From assembly GCA_020438845.1 (NCBI GenBank), contig JAGQTV010000067.1, positions 1 through 43,446 of the forward strand: DNA of 43,446 nt, in the 5' to 3' direction. Below the pieces are notes generated by a model, which saw only the letters and a list, made by a program, of their open reading frames with translations, ran no database searches and was not told the origin of the DNA. Positions 10,337-19,699 of this stretch are shown in pieces. This stretch comes from Mycobacterium sp. (GTDB taxonomy: Bacteria > Actinomycetota > Actinomycetes > Mycobacteriales > Mycobacteriaceae). Made by a program: the position numbers and the translations under genes. Each line of letters begins with the position of its first letter. Position 1 is the first letter of the stretch.

Positions 10337-10741
10337 ATGCTGACTAAGCCGTCTGTGCCGCGTCCGGTACCCATCCTGTGGGTGATCGCAGTACTCACCT
10401 CGGTGATTGGGGCGGCTTATCTGCCGGCCGTTTCACCCGTTAGCAGTCTTGTGGCCGCATGCGTCCTCGGGCAGACCGTGGATTCCGCCACCGGCACCTG
10501 CCCTGACCAGCCAACCGATGTCGCCGCAACGCCTCCTGCTGCGAACCCTGCTGTTGTTGACGCCGAGCAATCAAACGGCCAACTAACCGACGTCGCCCCA
10601 GGGCCTCCTAACGCCGAGCAATCAAACACGGCCGATGAGGCCCTGGCACTTAGTGAGGTCCCAGTTAGTGATATACCACTTGGTGAGTTTCCGGGTGATA
10701 TCCCACTTGGTGAGTATCCGTATGGAGCTCAAATTCCGTGA
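10337..10741 (+). CDS. Orphan exported protein with repeated C-terminal tail
   Basis: The 134-residue reading frame starts with ATG 10337 and has a signal-anchor or signal peptide (PVPILWVIAVLTSVIGAAY). A short Cys-containing segment (AACVLGQT...TGTCPDQP) and a disordered, acidic tail follow. The tail has two internal repeats: EQSN twice within about 18 residues, and DIPLGEFPG followed by DIPLGEYPY. Codon use is less GC-biased than neighbours. No family is recognised. It lies between the intact HhH-GPD gene and a broken second copy of that gene's 5' end, so it may have arrived with, or triggered, that rearrangement. Coding status is likely but unproven. Confidence 0.55.
   Translation: MLTKPSVPRPVPILWVIAVLTSVIGAAYLPAVSPVSSLVAACVLGQTVDSATGTCPDQPTDVAATPPAANPAVVDAEQSNGQLTDVAPGPPNAEQSNTADEALALSEVPVSDIPLGEFPGDIPLGEYPYGAQIP
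10668..10721 (+). repeat. 27-bp direct repeat at the 3' end of the orphan exported gene
   Basis: Two 27-bp units (10668-10694 and 10695-10721) share GTGATAT(A/C)CCACTTGGTGAG and encode the repeated DIPLGE(F/Y)P tail. A weaker earlier copy may begin near 10650. Confidence 0.8.
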
Positions 10742-10940
10742 GGCGTGACGCCTCATAAAAATGCCCACCGCGCACTCGGCAAATTCCCTAAATATCAAGA
10801 CCTCACAGGTACGCAATCACCGTGGGCAGTCCGACGGCTTCCGTTATGTAACCTCGTTTTGCCCGCTATCGCCCACCGTTTGCCTTTCATTCCACCTGGC
10901 TTTGCGTGCTCGCACCGGCCACAGTCGTTATGAGACTGTG
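10742..10940. other. Intergenic stretch, no gene seen
   Basis: Short frames here lack ribosome sites, codon bias or recognisable similarity. Base composition is lower in GC than the surrounding genes. Together with 11034-11270 it flanks a gene remnant, and I see no RNA gene or terminator in either. Confidence 0.5.
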
Positions 10941-11033
10941 CTGATCCAGGCTCATCCCGACCAGCAGGGCAAAGGGGTTCTCGCTGAGTAGTTGGTCGGT
11001 CGCCGGATCCTGGGCAAGACAGAGCCTCCTCAT
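10941..11033 (-). pseudogene. Truncated second copy of the HhH-GPD gene 5' end
   Basis: The minus strand encodes 31 residues from ATG 11031-11033: MRRLCLAQDPATD, then QLLSENPFALLVGMSLDQ. These match the intact protein (MELWLAQDPEAD, QLLSENPFALLVGMTLDQ) almost exactly and then stop abruptly after LDQ; the following bases encode unrelated residues. DNA identity in the 10965-11000 part is very high. It is a partial duplication in the same orientation as the intact gene 0.8 kb away. Confidence 0.85.
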
Positions 11034-11270
11034 GTCATTCATCTAACCGGCCGAGCGCATTCGGCGGCAACGATCGGTAAACGGGACTCCGCCTTGGCCG
11101 GGAACCGTCGGATGTCCGATTTTCTCCCGGTATTGGGCGGTGGTCGCGGTGCGGTCGACTTCAATATTCGATTCGTTCTGTTTCAACGGTGGAGGCCACC
11201 ACCGACAACGCCATAAGCTCGGGAAGTGGAAACCACCCTGGCTTCCATCCGCATCACGGAGGACTGGAAA
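11034..11270. other. Intergenic stretch upstream of small exported protein
   Basis: No supported gene is seen. The upstream region of the intact HhH-GPD gene (10200-10336) is not evidently duplicated here, so the duplication seems to begin near the start codon. Confidence 0.4.
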
Positions 11271-11531
11271 ATGACGAATCGCTGGGGAGCCATACTGCTT
11301 GCCGCGGCTATCAGCTCGGCCGCCACTTTGCTTCCCCCGCCGGTAGCCTCAGCCACGCCCGACGAGGGCGATCCGCAATCGTCAGACTGCCAGGCCACGA
11401 ACTCCGGTTTGGGCGGGGCGGAAACTGTTTGCGACACTGAGGGCAATGCCCAGATCACCGCGGTTCCGCCGGAGTTAGGAAACGGCACCGGCTACGGCGA
11501 GAGTGCCTGCGAGGGTGGTTGCGAAGACTGA
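11271..11531 (+). CDS. Small exported four-cysteine protein
   Basis: The 86-residue product starts at ATG 11271 with GGAGG at 11258-11262 and has a clear signal peptide (WGAILLAAAISSAATLL...SATPDE). The short mature part has four cysteines in the pattern SDCQAT...ETVCDTE...ESACEGGCED, suggesting two disulfides. No family is recognised; many mycobacterial exported proteins of this size have unknown roles. An upstream in-frame ATG (11226) is less likely because it lacks a ribosome site and would precede the signal peptide with charged residues. Confidence 0.65.
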   Translation: MTNRWGAILLAAAISSAATLLPPPVASATPDEGDPQSSDCQATNSGLGGAETVCDTEGNAQITAVPPELGNGTGYGESACEGGCED

Positions 11532-11565
11532 TCGCTCGCCCGGTGTTGTGGCACAGACACCCCGA

Positions 11566-11825
11566 TCACCACACCGGGGCACCAGCCGGTGGCGCACCTT
11601 CCGGGTGTAAGCGGTGTGGCCGACAAGCTGTTGGGTCAGCGGCTTCTCCTCGTCGAGAATACGGACGATCAGCAAGGCGATACCAGGGGCCGGAATCAAC
11701 ACCCCCGGTAGGAACCCAGCGCGAGCGGCATCCCCACCATCATCGCCAAACTTGCGGAATACATCGAGTGAAGCACGATCCGGTAGAGGCCGGTTGTCGC
11801 AACTATCGGCGCGCCGAGGGACTAG
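11566..11825 (-). pseudogene. Decayed isoprenylcysteine carboxyl methyltransferase (ICMT)-family gene
   Basis: Two frames on the minus strand together spell the C-terminal half of an ICMT-type membrane methyltransferase. One frame gives VATTGLYRIVLHSMYSASL then MMVGMPLALGSYRG, followed at once by a stop. The next frame continues IPAPGIALLIVRILDEEK, then LTQQLVGHTAYTRKVRHRLVP. A further shift gives the family's terminal VW and a stop at 11566-11568. At least two frameshifts and a missing N-terminal half mark it as a pseudogene. This stretch fills most of the gap between 11532 and 11939. Confidence 0.75.
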
Positions 11826-11939
11826 ACGCCCGCATCAGGCCATTCTGGACCCGTCTTGCCGAGTGCCGGGTAATGGTGGACCGATGCTTGATCGAGATCT
11901 GACCCCTCGGTCGGCCGGAGTGCCGTTTCGTGGCTGCCG

Positions 11940-12776
11940 ATGACCGGCGCCGAGGTCTACCTCATATACCTCCTCGCAGGTATCGCCGCCGGGCTGTTGT
12001 CAGGATTGTTCGGACTCGGTGGTGGCTTGACCATCGTGCCTGCGCTCGCCGTGGCGTTGCCACTGCAGGGCGTCGCCCAGGAACACGTGATGCACCTGGC
12101 GATCGGCACATCCCTTGCGGTGATGTTCTTCACCGCGGTGTACACGACCTTCCTGCGGAGTCGGCACGGCGACCTCGACTGGCGGCTGTTCTGGCACATG
12201 CTGCCGCCGGTAGCACTGGGAACGGCGGTCGGCGCTTTCACCGGCGGCCTTCTCCCCGGCCCGGTCTTGCGGGCGTTCTTCATCGCCTTCGTCGCATACA
12301 TGATTGTGCGTACGCTGCGTCGTCACTTTGCGACGATGAAAAACCGTGCGATGAACGGCGGTACGAGAGTCGCCGAGGCCCTGATGCCCTCCCGTGAAAG
12401 CCGGTGGGCTTCCGGGACGATCACCGGCCTCAGCGGTGCGCTGCTGGGCGCCGGTGCAGCCACCATCACGGTGCCGTATCTGCGCGCGGCCGGCTACCGG
12501 ATGCGAAGCGCATCAGCTGTCGCCGCGGCTTTGTCAGCGGTGATAGGGGTCGGTGCCGGCACCGGCTACATGCTCGGGGGACTTGACGCCACCGGACTCC
12601 CCCCTGCCGCGATCGGATATCTGTACCTGCCGGCCTTCGCCGGTATGACGGTAGGAGCCCTTCTCGGATCTCCGCTCGGCGTCCGGCTCTCCCATCGGAT
12701 GGCGGAGAACACTCAGTTCTGGCTCTTCCTTGCCTACCTCGTCGTTGTTCTCGCCGCCATGGTGGTTAAGCGATAG
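11940..12776 (+). CDS. TauE/SafE (TSUP) family membrane exporter
   Basis: The 278-residue protein has about eight hydrophobic segments and the duplicated TSUP architecture: the first half carries GLLSGLFGLGGGLTIVPAL and the second GLSGALLGAGAATITVPYL. A hydrophilic cytoplasmic loop (residues about 125-155, rich in Arg/Lys) separates the halves. TSUP proteins move sulfite, sulfoacetate or other organosulfur anions; the substrate cannot be deduced here because no sulfur-metabolism gene is adjacent. The following DUF485/symporter pair is 82 bp downstream and may be transcribed separately. Confidence 0.9.
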   Translation: MTGAEVYLIYLLAGIAAGLLSGLFGLGGGLTIVPALAVALPLQGVAQEHVMHLAIGTSLAVMFFTAVYTTFLRSRHGDLDWRLFWHMLPPVALGTAVGAFTGGLLPGPVLRAFFIAFVAYMIVRTLRRHFATMKNRAMNGGTRVAEALMPSRESRWASGTITGLSGALLGAGAATITVPYLRAAGYRMRSASAVAAALSAVIGVGAGTGYMLGGLDATGLPPAAIGYLYLPAFAGMTVGALLGSPLGVRLSHRMAENTQFWLFLAYLVVVLAAMVVKR

Positions 12777-12858
12777 TTGCGCACCCACGGATTGGGCGTC
12801 GTTTCCCCTCCCGGACGTCTAGGCTCGCTCGACAAACGGACCGGAAGGACCTCACCAC

Positions 12859-13203
12859 GTGTCGAACAGCGACGTCCAACCGCCTCACCCGCCCGGGGCG
12901 GAGTATCTGGCGATCCAGGCCAGCCCGGAATTCCAAGACCTGCGCCGCAGGCTGCGCCGCTTCGTCTTCCCGATGACGGCGTTCTTCCTGATCTGGTACG
13001 GGACATATGTGCTGCTCGGGGCCTTCGCCCATGACTTCATGGCCACCAAGGTCTGGGGAAACATCAACGTGGGCTTGATCATCGGCCTCGGCCAGTTCGT
13101 TACAACGTTCCTCATCACCGGTCTCTACGTACGGTTCGCAAACCGCGAACTGGATCCACGCGCCGAAGCCATTCGCGCCGAGATGCATTGGAGCGAGCAG
13201 TGA
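12859..13203 (+). CDS. DUF485 membrane protein (YjcH-like), partner of acetate symporter
   Basis: The 114-residue protein has a basic N-terminal region (QDLRRRLRRFVFP) and two transmembrane helices (FFLIWYGTYVLLGAF and IIGLGQFVTTFLITGLYVRF), the DUF485 pattern. DUF485 proteins are generally encoded just before ActP-type sodium/solute symporters and are thought to be accessory to them. Its GTG start follows an AAGGAC site. Its TGA overlaps the next gene's GTG as GTGA, indicating coupled translation. Confidence 0.88.
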   Translation: MSNSDVQPPHPPGAEYLAIQASPEFQDLRRRLRRFVFPMTAFFLIWYGTYVLLGAFAHDFMATKVWGNINVGLIIGLGQFVTTFLITGLYVRFANRELDPRAEAIRAEMHWSEQ

Positions 13204-14834
13204 ATCGGGTCAGCTTCCTCGCCGCGGACAATGTCGGTAACCCGGCCGTCAACATCAGCATCTTCGCGGCATTCGTGGTCATAACGCTGTTCATCGTCAT
13301 CCGCGCCAGTCGCAGCAATACCAACGCCACCGAGTTCTTCACTGCGGGCCATGCCTTCTCCGGTCCCCAGAACGGCGTCGCCATCGCCGGCGACTATCTC
13401 TCGGCAGCAAGCTTTCTGGGTATCGCGGGAGCTATCGCCATATTTGGGTATGACGGTTTCCTGTACTCGATCGGGTTTCTGGTGGCGTGGTTGGTTGCAC
13501 TGTTATTGGTTGCCGAATTACTACGCAACACAGGAAAATTCACCATGGCCGACGTCTTGAGCTTCCGCCTCCGGCAGAAGCCGGTACGCCTGGCCGCGGC
13601 CGTCTCGACTATGACGGTTTCGCTGTTCTACCTCCTGGCCCAGATGGCGGGCGCCGGCGGACTGGTGGCACTGCTGCTCGATATCAACGGCCGCACAGCC
13701 CAGTCGATTGTGATCGCCATCGTCGGCGTCCTGATGATCGTCTATGTGCTTGTCGGCGGGATGAAAGGCACCACCTGGGTGCAGATCATCAAAGCGGTGT
13801 TGTTGATCACCGGTGCGGCGTTGATGACGGTGCTGGTGCTGGCCAAATTCGGGCTGAACGTGTCCGACATCCTCGGCAAAGCCCAGGACATGGTGCAACA
13901 CGCCACCACTAAGGGCGTGTCCGGTCGCGACGTCCTGGCCCCTGGCGCCAAGTTCGGCGCGACGACCATCTCGAAAATCGACCTGCTATCCCTGGGGCTG
14001 GCCCTGGTGCTGGGTACCGCGGGCCTGCCGCACGTGCTGATGCGGTTCTACACCGTGCCCACCGCCAAGGAGGCACGGCGGTCCGTCGTCTGGGCGATCG
14101 GCCTGATCGGCGCCTTCTACCTTTTCACCCTGATCCTGGGTTACGGCGCGGCCGCTCTGGTCGGACCGGACGCGATCTTGCAGGCGCCCGGCAAGGAGAA
14201 CTCCGCAGCACCGCTGTTGGCGTTCCAGTTGGGGGGCACGATCCTGTTGGGCATCATCTCCGCCGTGGCCTTCGCCACGATCTTGGCGGTGGTGGCGGGC
14301 CTGACCATCACCGCGTCGGCTTCCTTCGCCCATGACGTGTACGCCAGTGTGCTGAAGGGCCACCAGGTGAGCGAGGACGAACAGGTCAAGGTCTCCCGCA
14401 TCACGGCCGTCGTCCTCGGGGTCGCGGCGATCGGCCTGGGCATCTTGGCCAATGGGCAGAATGTCGCGTTCTTGGTCGCGCTGGCATTCGCGGTGGCGGC
14501 CTCGGCAAATCTGCCGACCATCTTGTATTCGCTGTACTGGCGGCGTTTTAACACCCGCGGGGCGTTGTGGAGTATGTATGGCGGGCTCATCAGCTGCATC
14601 GTGCTGATCGTGTTTTCCCCGGCCGTGTCCGGCTCCAAGTCCGCGATGCTGCCCGGCGAGCACTTCAACTGGTTCCCGCTAGCCAACCCGGGCATAGTTT
14701 CAATCCCGCTGGCGTTCGTCCTCGGCATCGTTGGGACGCTGTCATCCAAGGAAACCAGTGATCCCCGATTGGCCGCCGAGATGGAGGTCCGCTCGTTGAC
14801 CGGGGTGGGTGCCGAGAGGGCGACCCACCACTAA
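13200..14834 (+). CDS. Cation/acetate symporter, sodium:solute symporter family (ActP-like)
   Basis: The 544-residue protein has about 13 transmembrane segments and SSS-family motifs: FFTAGHAFSGPQNGVAIAGD, DYLSAASFLGIAG, and GTAGLPHVLMRFYTVP, the last being characteristic of ActP/MctC monocarboxylate carriers. I start it at GTG 13200, overlapping the DUF485 stop, rather than 12 bp further upstream. Related carriers import acetate, propionate or pyruvate with sodium or protons. The substrate is inferred from the family; no acetyl-CoA synthetase gene is adjacent. Beyond its end there is only a 28 bp gap to a convergent gene. Confidence 0.93.
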   Translation: MNRVSFLAADNVGNPAVNISIFAAFVVITLFIVIRASRSNTNATEFFTAGHAFSGPQNGVAIAGDYLSAASFLGIAGAIAIFGYDGFLYSIGFLVAWLVALLLVAELLRNTGKFTMADVLSFRLRQKPVRLAAAVSTMTVSLFYLLAQMAGAGGLVALLLDINGRTAQSIVIAIVGVLMIVYVLVGGMKGTTWVQIIKAVLLITGAALMTVLVLAKFGLNVSDILGKAQDMVQHATTKGVSGRDVLAPGAKFGATTISKIDLLSLGLALVLGTAGLPHVLMRFYTVPTAKEARRSVVWAIGLIGAFYLFTLILGYGAAALVGPDAILQAPGKENSAAPLLAFQLGGTILLGIISAVAFATILAVVAGLTITASASFAHDVYASVLKGHQVSEDEQVKVSRITAVVLGVAAIGLGILANGQNVAFLVALAFAVAASANLPTILYSLYWRRFNTRGALWSMYGGLISCIVLIVFSPAVSGSKSAMLPGEHFNWFPLANPGIVSIPLAFVLGIVGTLSSKETSDPRLAAEMEVRSLTGVGAERATHH

Positions 14835-14862
14835 CCGGTGCCCGGCGGCAGCCAGACCGCCC

Positions 14863-15036
14863 CTACCCCCCGCTCTTGCGGCGGAAGGTACGGCGCTGCT
14901 CGGCGGGGCCGTGGGCGTGGGACTGCTTACCGCCCCCGTCGGCGTGGTTGGTGCCACCGGCCGCGTGCGCCTTCTTGTATTCCAAGGCCTCGCGGAACTT
15001 GCGCTTGGTCTCGTCGGCGGGATCTGAATCAGCCAT
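14863..15036 (-). CDS. DUF5302-like small protein (57 aa)
   Basis: The 57-residue hydrophilic protein (MADSDPADETKRKFREALEY, Gly/His-rich middle, FRRKSGG end) resembles small actinobacterial DUF5302 proteins with the conserved KFREAL and RRTFRRKSG blocks. Function is unknown. The ATG at 15034-15036 is where family similarity begins, so the longer upstream frame is rejected. It lies convergent to the symporter gene. Confidence 0.8.
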   Translation of the reverse strand: MADSDPADETKRKFREALEYKKAHAAGGTNHADGGGKQSHAHGPAEQRRTFRRKSGG

Positions 15037-15196
15037 GTTCGCCCACATTACGCGCGGTCGGCCCGATTGGGAGTTCACCTCGTTCCCCGCCTCGAAAATT
15101 GGTGACGCGGGACCCATCGCAGCGGCCGGATAATTGAATTTCATTCAGTGCCGGCGCCGGTCCGCGCGCCGGAGTTGGACCGGATTTGGGGAAGCC

Positions 15197-16645
15197 ATGA
15201 CCTTGACCGTGTCGCGGGTGTTGGGCTCGCAACCCGAATCGCTGGGCGACGCGGCCGACCGGGTTGCGCTGTCTGCCATGGCCGCCGAGGCCGGTATCGC
15301 CAACGAGAAGGCCGGTTTCGTAAGCCTGGGAGCCAGTTGGGCGGGCTCGGCGTCGACGGCAGCTCAGGCGCGGGGCGCCGAGCTCTTGGCCAAGCAGGAG
15401 CAGTACCGGGCAACGCTGCTGGCCATGCAGCAGGTGTTGGTCGACGGGAGCGCTGCTCTCGGCGAAATCCGCTCACAGGTAGCCGCCCTGGTGAACGGGG
15501 ACCTGGCGCTGTTCTGGATCATCGCCGACGACGGTTCGGTGACGCCGGGTCCATTGCTGCAGGACTACGCCGCCCTGTCGCCGGTCACCGAGTTGCAAGT
15601 CATGCTGATGGCGCTCGGACTCGAGCGGGAAATCCGCCAACTGCTAGCCGAATTCGAGTTGGCCGACACCCGGACAGCGGACAGTCTGCGCTCGCTGACC
15701 GGCGGGCACTCTGCACTCCCGCAGGCAGATACGGCCTACTTGCCAGAACCCAAACAACCTGCTTCGCAACCCGATTCACAGGGCGGCGCCCCCCGCACCG
15801 ATCCTGAGCCGGACCCCCACGCCGAAGCACGCCCGCCCGAGCCTCGGCCTACTTCCATGCCACCGCCAACCGAGCCGGAAGCCGCGCCGCCAAAGGTGCC
15901 ACCCAACACCGTGCCGGGACCGCACGACGGCGATCCGCGCTACCGGACCGGTCAGACCCCGACGCTGGCAGGCACTCCCGGGGACAGTCGGCGCATGCAG
16001 GTCTCCCCGGGATCGTCGGATAGGGTTCGGCTGCAGGACAACCCGCCCGGGTACAGCGGCCCGGCCGGCCCGTCGCGAGACGCTGCGTGGCAGTCCTATC
16101 TCGGGCAGCGAAGCGCCACGGCATCAGGAGCCGTCACCCCGGGAACCGTTCTGCCCAACCCGGACGCGGTGTCCCATCCGGGCCTGAAAACCGTGGGTGC
16201 CGCGGCGAAACAACAAGGGATCTCCTACGCCTGGGGTGGCGGACACTTGCCGGGGACACCCGGTGTCTCCCGTGGCTGGCGCAATAGCAATGCAGATGCG
16301 TCGTGGACCTTCGATGACCAGAATCGGACCGGTTTCGACTGCTCAGGCCTGGCACGATTCGCCGCGTCGGAGGGTCACGGCTTCGACATCAGTGCAAACA
16401 ACATCGGCAACACGGTCGGCCAGGAAGCCGCTTTGACCGCCGCCGGCGGCCACGGCACACGGGTGCCGGACTCCGCCCTCATGCCGGGCGATCTCATCTA
16501 CTACGGCCCTCCCGGCGCGTCGCACCACGTGGTGGTCTATGCCGGTAACGGCCTGGTGGTTGAGGCGGAAGGCTCGGGCATACCCGTTGAAGTCAGCCCG
16601 ATCGAGCTCGGTGAGCAGCACCGCAACGTCCGCCTCGACAACTGA
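15197..16645 (+). CDS. NlpC/P60 peptidoglycan hydrolase with WXG-like N-terminal domain
   Basis: The 482-residue protein has an Ala-rich helical N-terminal part (about 1-110) with a W-A-G turn at residues 48-50, resembling WXG100/ESX-associated helical hairpins. A Pro-rich linker (about 195-310) leads to a C-terminal NlpC/P60 domain. The domain shows YAWGGG, the nucleophile Cys382 in DCSGL, DLIYYG, and the His pair 443-444 in SHHVVVYAG. Such domains cut D-Glu/DAP peptide bonds in the wall. There is no Sec signal peptide, so export may use a type VII system; that is inference from the WXG-like domain. The insertion between YAWGGG and DCSGL is longer than in RipA-type domains. Confidence 0.87.
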   Translation: MTLTVSRVLGSQPESLGDAADRVALSAMAAEAGIANEKAGFVSLGASWAGSASTAAQARGAELLAKQEQYRATLLAMQQVLVDGSAALGEIRSQVAALVNGDLALFWIIADDGSVTPGPLLQDYAALSPVTELQVMLMALGLEREIRQLLAEFELADTRTADSLRSLTGGHSALPQADTAYLPEPKQPASQPDSQGGAPRTDPEPDPHAEARPPEPRPTSMPPPTEPEAAPPKVPPNTVPGPHDGDPRYRTGQTPTLAGTPGDSRRMQVSPGSSDRVRLQDNPPGYSGPAGPSRDAAWQSYLGQRSATASGAVTPGTVLPNPDAVSHPGLKTVGAAAKQQGISYAWGGGHLPGTPGVSRGWRNSNADASWTFDDQNRTGFDCSGLARFAASEGHGFDISANNIGNTVGQEAALTAAGGHGTRVPDSALMPGDLIYYGPPGASHHVVVYAGNGLVVEAEGSGIPVEVSPIELGEQHRNVRLDN

Positions 16646-16650
16646 TTCAC

Positions 16651-16713
16651 CGGTTCAGCGCCACCCGATGCAGGGCCACCGGGTGCAGGGCCACCGGGTG
16701 CAGGGCCACCGGT

Positions 16714-16716
<3 letters not shown>
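16651..16716. repeat. 15-bp tandem repeat between two convergent genes, covering the Rv1155-like stop
   Basis: Four 15-bp units lie at 16651-16710: CGGTTCAGCGCCACC, CGATGCAGGGCCACC, and GGGTGCAGGGCCACC twice. A partial fifth unit contains the stop codon of the minus-strand Rv1155-like gene. The two last full copies are identical, which suggests recent expansion. Confidence 0.85.
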
Positions 16717-17759
<1,043 letters not shown>

Positions 17760-17760
17760 G

Positions 17761-17766
17761 TAGGTT
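17761..17766 (+). promoter_or_regulatory. Putative -10 box for omt
   Basis: TAGGTT begins 2 bp after the DUF1697 stop and is followed by 6 nt and the GTG start of omt, allowing a leaderless transcript separate from the upstream gene. Confidence 0.35.
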
Positions 17767-17772
17767 TGAACA

Positions 17773-18591
17773 GTGAACCTGCTGACCGGCGTCTCAGAAA
17801 CCGCCCTGATGACTCTCAACGGCCGCGCCGACCAAGCGGACGGGCCGAACGCCATCATCGACGACCCGATGGCGATCACCCTACGGAACTCCCTCGCGAC
17901 CGAGTTCGGCGTCGACTACAGCAAGTTCGGCCGCCGTGGCCAGGAGATGGCACTGCGCTCGCTGGCCGCAGACCGCTGCACCAGGGCCTACTTGCGAACC
18001 CATCCGAAGGCCACCGTCGTAGCACTCGCCGAGGGCTTCCAGACCAGCTTCTGGCGTTTGGACAACACCGTTCCTAACTCGCAGTTCCGTTGGATTTCAG
18101 TGGATTTGCCCCCCGTCATCGAACTGCGGGAGAAGCTGCTGCCGGGGTCCCCTCGGATCACCAGCCTCGCCCAGTCCGCCCTGGACTACAGCTGGATGGA
18201 CCGCATCGATTCAGCCGACGGGGTTTTCATTACCGCAGAGGGACTGTTGATGTATCTACAGCCCGACGAGGCGATCGGCCTGATCACCGAGTGTGCCAAG
18301 CGTTTTCCCGGTGGCCAGATGTTCTTCGACCTGCCGCCGACGATTCTCAAGAAGGTGGCCCCCAAAGGCATCCGCGCGTCCAAGCACTACCGGGTTCCGC
18401 CCATGCCATTCAGCCTCTCCATCAATCAGCTTCGAGACTTGGCGGGCAGTGTTGCCGGGCTCAAAGCCGTCCGCGACGTGCCGATGCCTAACGGCCGCGG
18501 CTTCTTATTCGGGACGCTCTTTCCTGCCTTCTGGAGGTTCGGTCCGGCCAAACCGTACCGCGGCGTTTACGCGCTGCTCGAATTCGGTTGA
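17773..18591 (+). CDS. omt: O-methyltransferase, leucine-carboxyl-methyltransferase type (Rv1153c Omt-like)
   Basis: The 272-residue protein belongs to the LCMT/PPM1-like SAM methyltransferases. Blocks seen are GRADQADGPNAIIDDPMA at the start, VVALAEGFQTSFWRLDN (SAM-binding region), WISVDLPPVIELRE, and FITAEGLLMYL. Length and position match Rv1153c. Its acceptor substrate is unknown. It starts with GTG 17773. It converges on the GntR regulator gene with only 3 bp between stops. Confidence 0.9.
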   Translation: MNLLTGVSETALMTLNGRADQADGPNAIIDDPMAITLRNSLATEFGVDYSKFGRRGQEMALRSLAADRCTRAYLRTHPKATVVALAEGFQTSFWRLDNTVPNSQFRWISVDLPPVIELREKLLPGSPRITSLAQSALDYSWMDRIDSADGVFITAEGLLMYLQPDEAIGLITECAKRFPGGQMFFDLPPTILKKVAPKGIRASKHYRVPPMPFSLSINQLRDLAGSVAGLKAVRDVPMPNGRGFLFGTLFPAFWRFGPAKPYRGVYALLEFG

Positions 18592-18594
18592 TTT

Positions 18595-18948
18595 TCAGCC
18601 GAATTCGGCATCGAGATAGCGCTGCGCCGCAGCCCTGCCCAGTCCAAGCGCCCGGGCCGTTTCGGCATAGCCGTGCGCAGCCGCCGCCATCGCCGCGTCA
18701 GCGGGATCGGTTCGGGCCACGAACGTGCCGTGCCGGCCCCGGGTTTCGACAACCCCAGCAGTCTCCAACTCGCGGTATGCCCGGGCGACGGTGTTGGGCG
18801 CCAGGCCGATCCGGCCGGCCAAGTCCCGCACCGTCGGCAGCCGGGTTCCCGGCGGCAACTGCCCATCTCGGACGGCAGCGATGACTGCAATCCGTAGCTG
18901 GTCGAACAGCGGCGTGTCCGATTCGGCGTCGAGGGATAGCCATTCCAC
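18595..18948 (-). CDS. GntR-family regulator, short YtrA-like (Rv1152-like)
   Basis: The product of about 117 residues is a winged-helix GntR N-terminal domain ([60 protein letters not shown]) followed by only about 45 residues with no effector domain, the YtrA-type size. I favour GTG 18948 because the domain begins directly after it and a GATACT box lies 7 nt upstream. A TTG at 18969 would add seven residues. The gene is divergent from cobB by at most 37 bp and could regulate it or itself; position matches Rv1152. Confidence 0.85.
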   Translation of the reverse strand: MEWLSLDAESDTPLFDQLRIAVIAAVRDGQLPPGTRLPTVRDLAGRIGLAPNTVARAYRELETAGVVETRGRHGTFVARTDPADAAMAAAAHGYAETARALGLGRAAAQRYLDAEFG

Positions 18949-18973
18949 AGCCTTGAGTATCGCCGACAACAGC

Positions 18974-18979
18974 TATCTT
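18974..18979 (+). promoter_or_regulatory. Putative -10 box for leaderless cobB transcript
   Basis: TATCTT is followed by 6 nt and the GTG start codon of cobB. No ribosome-binding site is seen. Confidence 0.5.
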
Positions 18980-18985
18980 GGGGAC

Positions 18986-19699
18986 GTGCAGATCGCGGTA
19001 TTGAGCGGAGCGGGGATTTCCGCGGAGAGCGGGGTGCCGACGTTCCGCGACGACAAGACCGGTCTGTGGGCCAAGTACGACCCTTATGAGGTTTCCAGCA
19101 GCGAAGGCTGGCAGGCCCACCCTGAGCGAGTGTGGGCCTGGTACCTGTGGCGCCACCATCTGGTCAAGGACGTCGCACCCAACGCCGGACATCTGGCCGT
19201 GGCGGCCTGGCAGGACTTCGCCGACGTTACCGTGATCACCCAGAACGTCGACGACCTTCACGAGCGGGCCGGCAGCCGAACCGTGCACCATCTGCACGGC
19301 AGTCTGGCCGAATTCTGGTGTGACACCTGCAGTGCGCTGTACCACGGCCCCATTCCGGACATGCCCGAACCCGAGTTGGAAAAGACGCCGCTGAGCTGCG
19401 AGTGCGGCGGCCGGATCAGGCCCGGCATCGTCTGGTTTGGGGAACAGCTGCCCGACGCCCCGTGGAATGCCGCCGTCCGGGCGGTGGCCACTGCCGATCT
19501 GGTGGTGGTGGTCGGCACCTCGGGTCTGGTGTATCCGGCGGCCGGACTACCCGACATCGCGCTGGCCAGCGGCACCACGGTGATCGAGGTCAACCCCGAC
19601 ACGACGCCGCTGTCTGCGACGGCCACCCTGACCCTGCGCGAGACCGCAGTCGAGGCGCTTCCCGGTCTGCTCCAGCGGCTACCTGAACTGCTGGGCTAA
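18986..19699 (+). CDS. cobB: NAD-dependent protein deacylase, sirtuin (CobB/SIRT5 type)
   Basis: The 237-residue protein, the same length as Rv1151c, has the sirtuin motifs [29 protein letters not shown] and the catalytic His in HLHGS. Four zinc cysteines follow as CDTC and CECG. A YLWR segment supplies the Tyr-x-x-Arg pair typical of class III sirtuins that remove succinyl or malonyl as well as acetyl groups. In mycobacteria this enzyme deacetylates acetyl-CoA synthetase and other proteins. The GTG 18986 start is set by homology. Its TAA overlaps the convergent methyltransferase stop by 4 bp. Confidence 0.96.
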   Translation: MQIAVLSGAGISAESGVPTFRDDKTGLWAKYDPYEVSSSEGWQAHPERVWAWYLWRHHLVKDVAPNAGHLAVAAWQDFADVTVITQNVDDLHERAGSRTVHHLHGSLAEFWCDTCSALYHGPIPDMPEPELEKTPLSCECGGRIRPGIVWFGEQLPDAPWNAAVRAVATADLVVVVGTSGLVYPAAGLPDIALASGTTVIEVNPDTTPLSATATLTLRETAVEALPGLLQRLPELLG

